NCBI GenBank assembly: GCA_022577435.1
Contig: JAKOON010000088.1
Location: 688,001-752,000 of the forward strand
Length of the DNA: 64,000 bases
Source: Embiotoca jacksoni
Lineage: Eukaryota > Chordata > Actinopteri > Embiotocidae
Direction of reading: 5' to 3'
The notes beneath the pieces were generated by a model. The model made no database searches. It was not told the origin of the DNA and saw only the letters and a list, made by a program, of their open reading frames with translations. Shown here one piece after another: positions 63,645-64,000 of the stretch (within the stretch, counting starts at the first letter, position 1; each line of letters begins with the position of its first letter). Both the position numbers and the translations under genes were made by a program.

Positions 63645-64000
63645 AGAATTAGTGCCACCAATTGTTTATTTCGACCCCGATGCTTGTCCCTGCGGGTGGT
63701 GGGTCCACAGGGTGGCTGCTCCATGTTCTTTCTTCGAGCTGAGCCCGACCGGGCCCCATGGGCGAAGGCCTGGCCACCAGACGCTCGCCGGCGAGCTCAC
63801 CTCCTCGGTCTGGCTACGGGAGGGTGCCCCGGTTTCCCTGATCCGCTATTCATCTGGATTTTGTGAACCGCTCTTAGTCTGGGCTCTCACCTGAGACCAG
63901 TTTGCCTTGGGAGACCCTACCAGGGTCACTGAGCCACTCAAACCCCTCCACCACGTTAAGGTGGCGATTCGCGGAAGAGCAATTATTATTATTAAACTTA
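63645..64000 (+). repeat. GC-rich dispersed repeat, probably a LINE 3' end
   Basis: GC-rich text in AT-rich surroundings, with CTGAGACCAGTTTGCCTTGG, GGGAGACCCTACCAGGG and AAACCCCTCCACCACG, then AAGGTGGCGATTCGCGGA and an ATT-repeat tail. This wording recurs in many fish genomes at the 3' end of non-LTR elements. The open frames across it are probably repeat shadows. It runs to the window edge. Confidence 0.5.

Noticed and set aside
1..64000. CRISPR arrays, defence islands, phage or plasmid modules
   Set aside because: The window is vertebrate DNA. The only regular arrays are microsatellites and one minisatellite, with no spacer structure.

Overview
This is a eukaryotic, almost certainly teleost fish, nuclear genome window. 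The reasons are spliced vertebrate genes with GT-AG introns, AT-rich intergenic DNA, many microsatellites, and a mix of Tc1-like transposons, CR1/L2-type LINE relics and tRNA-derived SINEs typical of ray-finned fish. Two protein-coding genes can be reconstructed exon by exon and carry most of the real coding content. Most other open frames are chance frames in AT-rich or repetitive DNA.

Left part (about 1-13 kb, plus strand): a prokineticin receptor gene, best read as prokr1. It has two coding exons (3642-4093 and 11577-12282, 385 residues), interrupted inside the DRY motif by a 7.5 kb intron. A candidate non-coding 5' exon ends at a GTAAGT donor at 2258/2259. The 5' region carries a 293 bp near-identical direct duplication (2620-2912 and 3266-3558) that contains a candidate splice acceptor in each copy. 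The intron holds a degraded minus-strand LINE, a LINE 3' end and a degraded L2/CR1-type LINE with endonuclease and reverse transcriptase relics.

Middle (13-26 kb): repeat-rich intergenic DNA with a RecQ-helicase-like fragment, a decayed minus-strand Tc1 transposon with a tRNA-derived SINE nested inside it, CT-rich LTR-like blocks and an inverted pair of MITE-like sequences.

26.5-32.3 kb (minus strand): the full coding region of pleckstrin, plek, in nine exons (351 residues, PH-DEP-PH, with the protein kinase C target triad kept). Its promoter side has a purine-rich ETS/PU.1-like motif. prokr1 and plek lie tail to tail. From memory both genes are neighbours on human 2p13-p14, so this looks like conserved synteny and supports the prokr1 (rather than prokr2) call.

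Right half (32.5-64 kb): no complete gene is visible. It holds further Tc1 relics, a GC-richer block (43.3-44.7 kb) with a probable THAP-type zinc-finger first exon on the minus strand, a minisatellite next to a SINE, a GC-richer candidate first exon/promoter near 49.0-49.5 kb, long AT and CA microsatellites, a two-copy dispersed repeat at 56.5-58.0 kb and a GC-rich dispersed repeat at the right edge.

I found no CRISPR, operon, phage or other prokaryotic system and no convincing new biological system. The most useful points for follow-up are the exact duplication at the prokr1 5' end, the THAP-like exon, the orphan first exon at 49 kb, and the transposon nesting.
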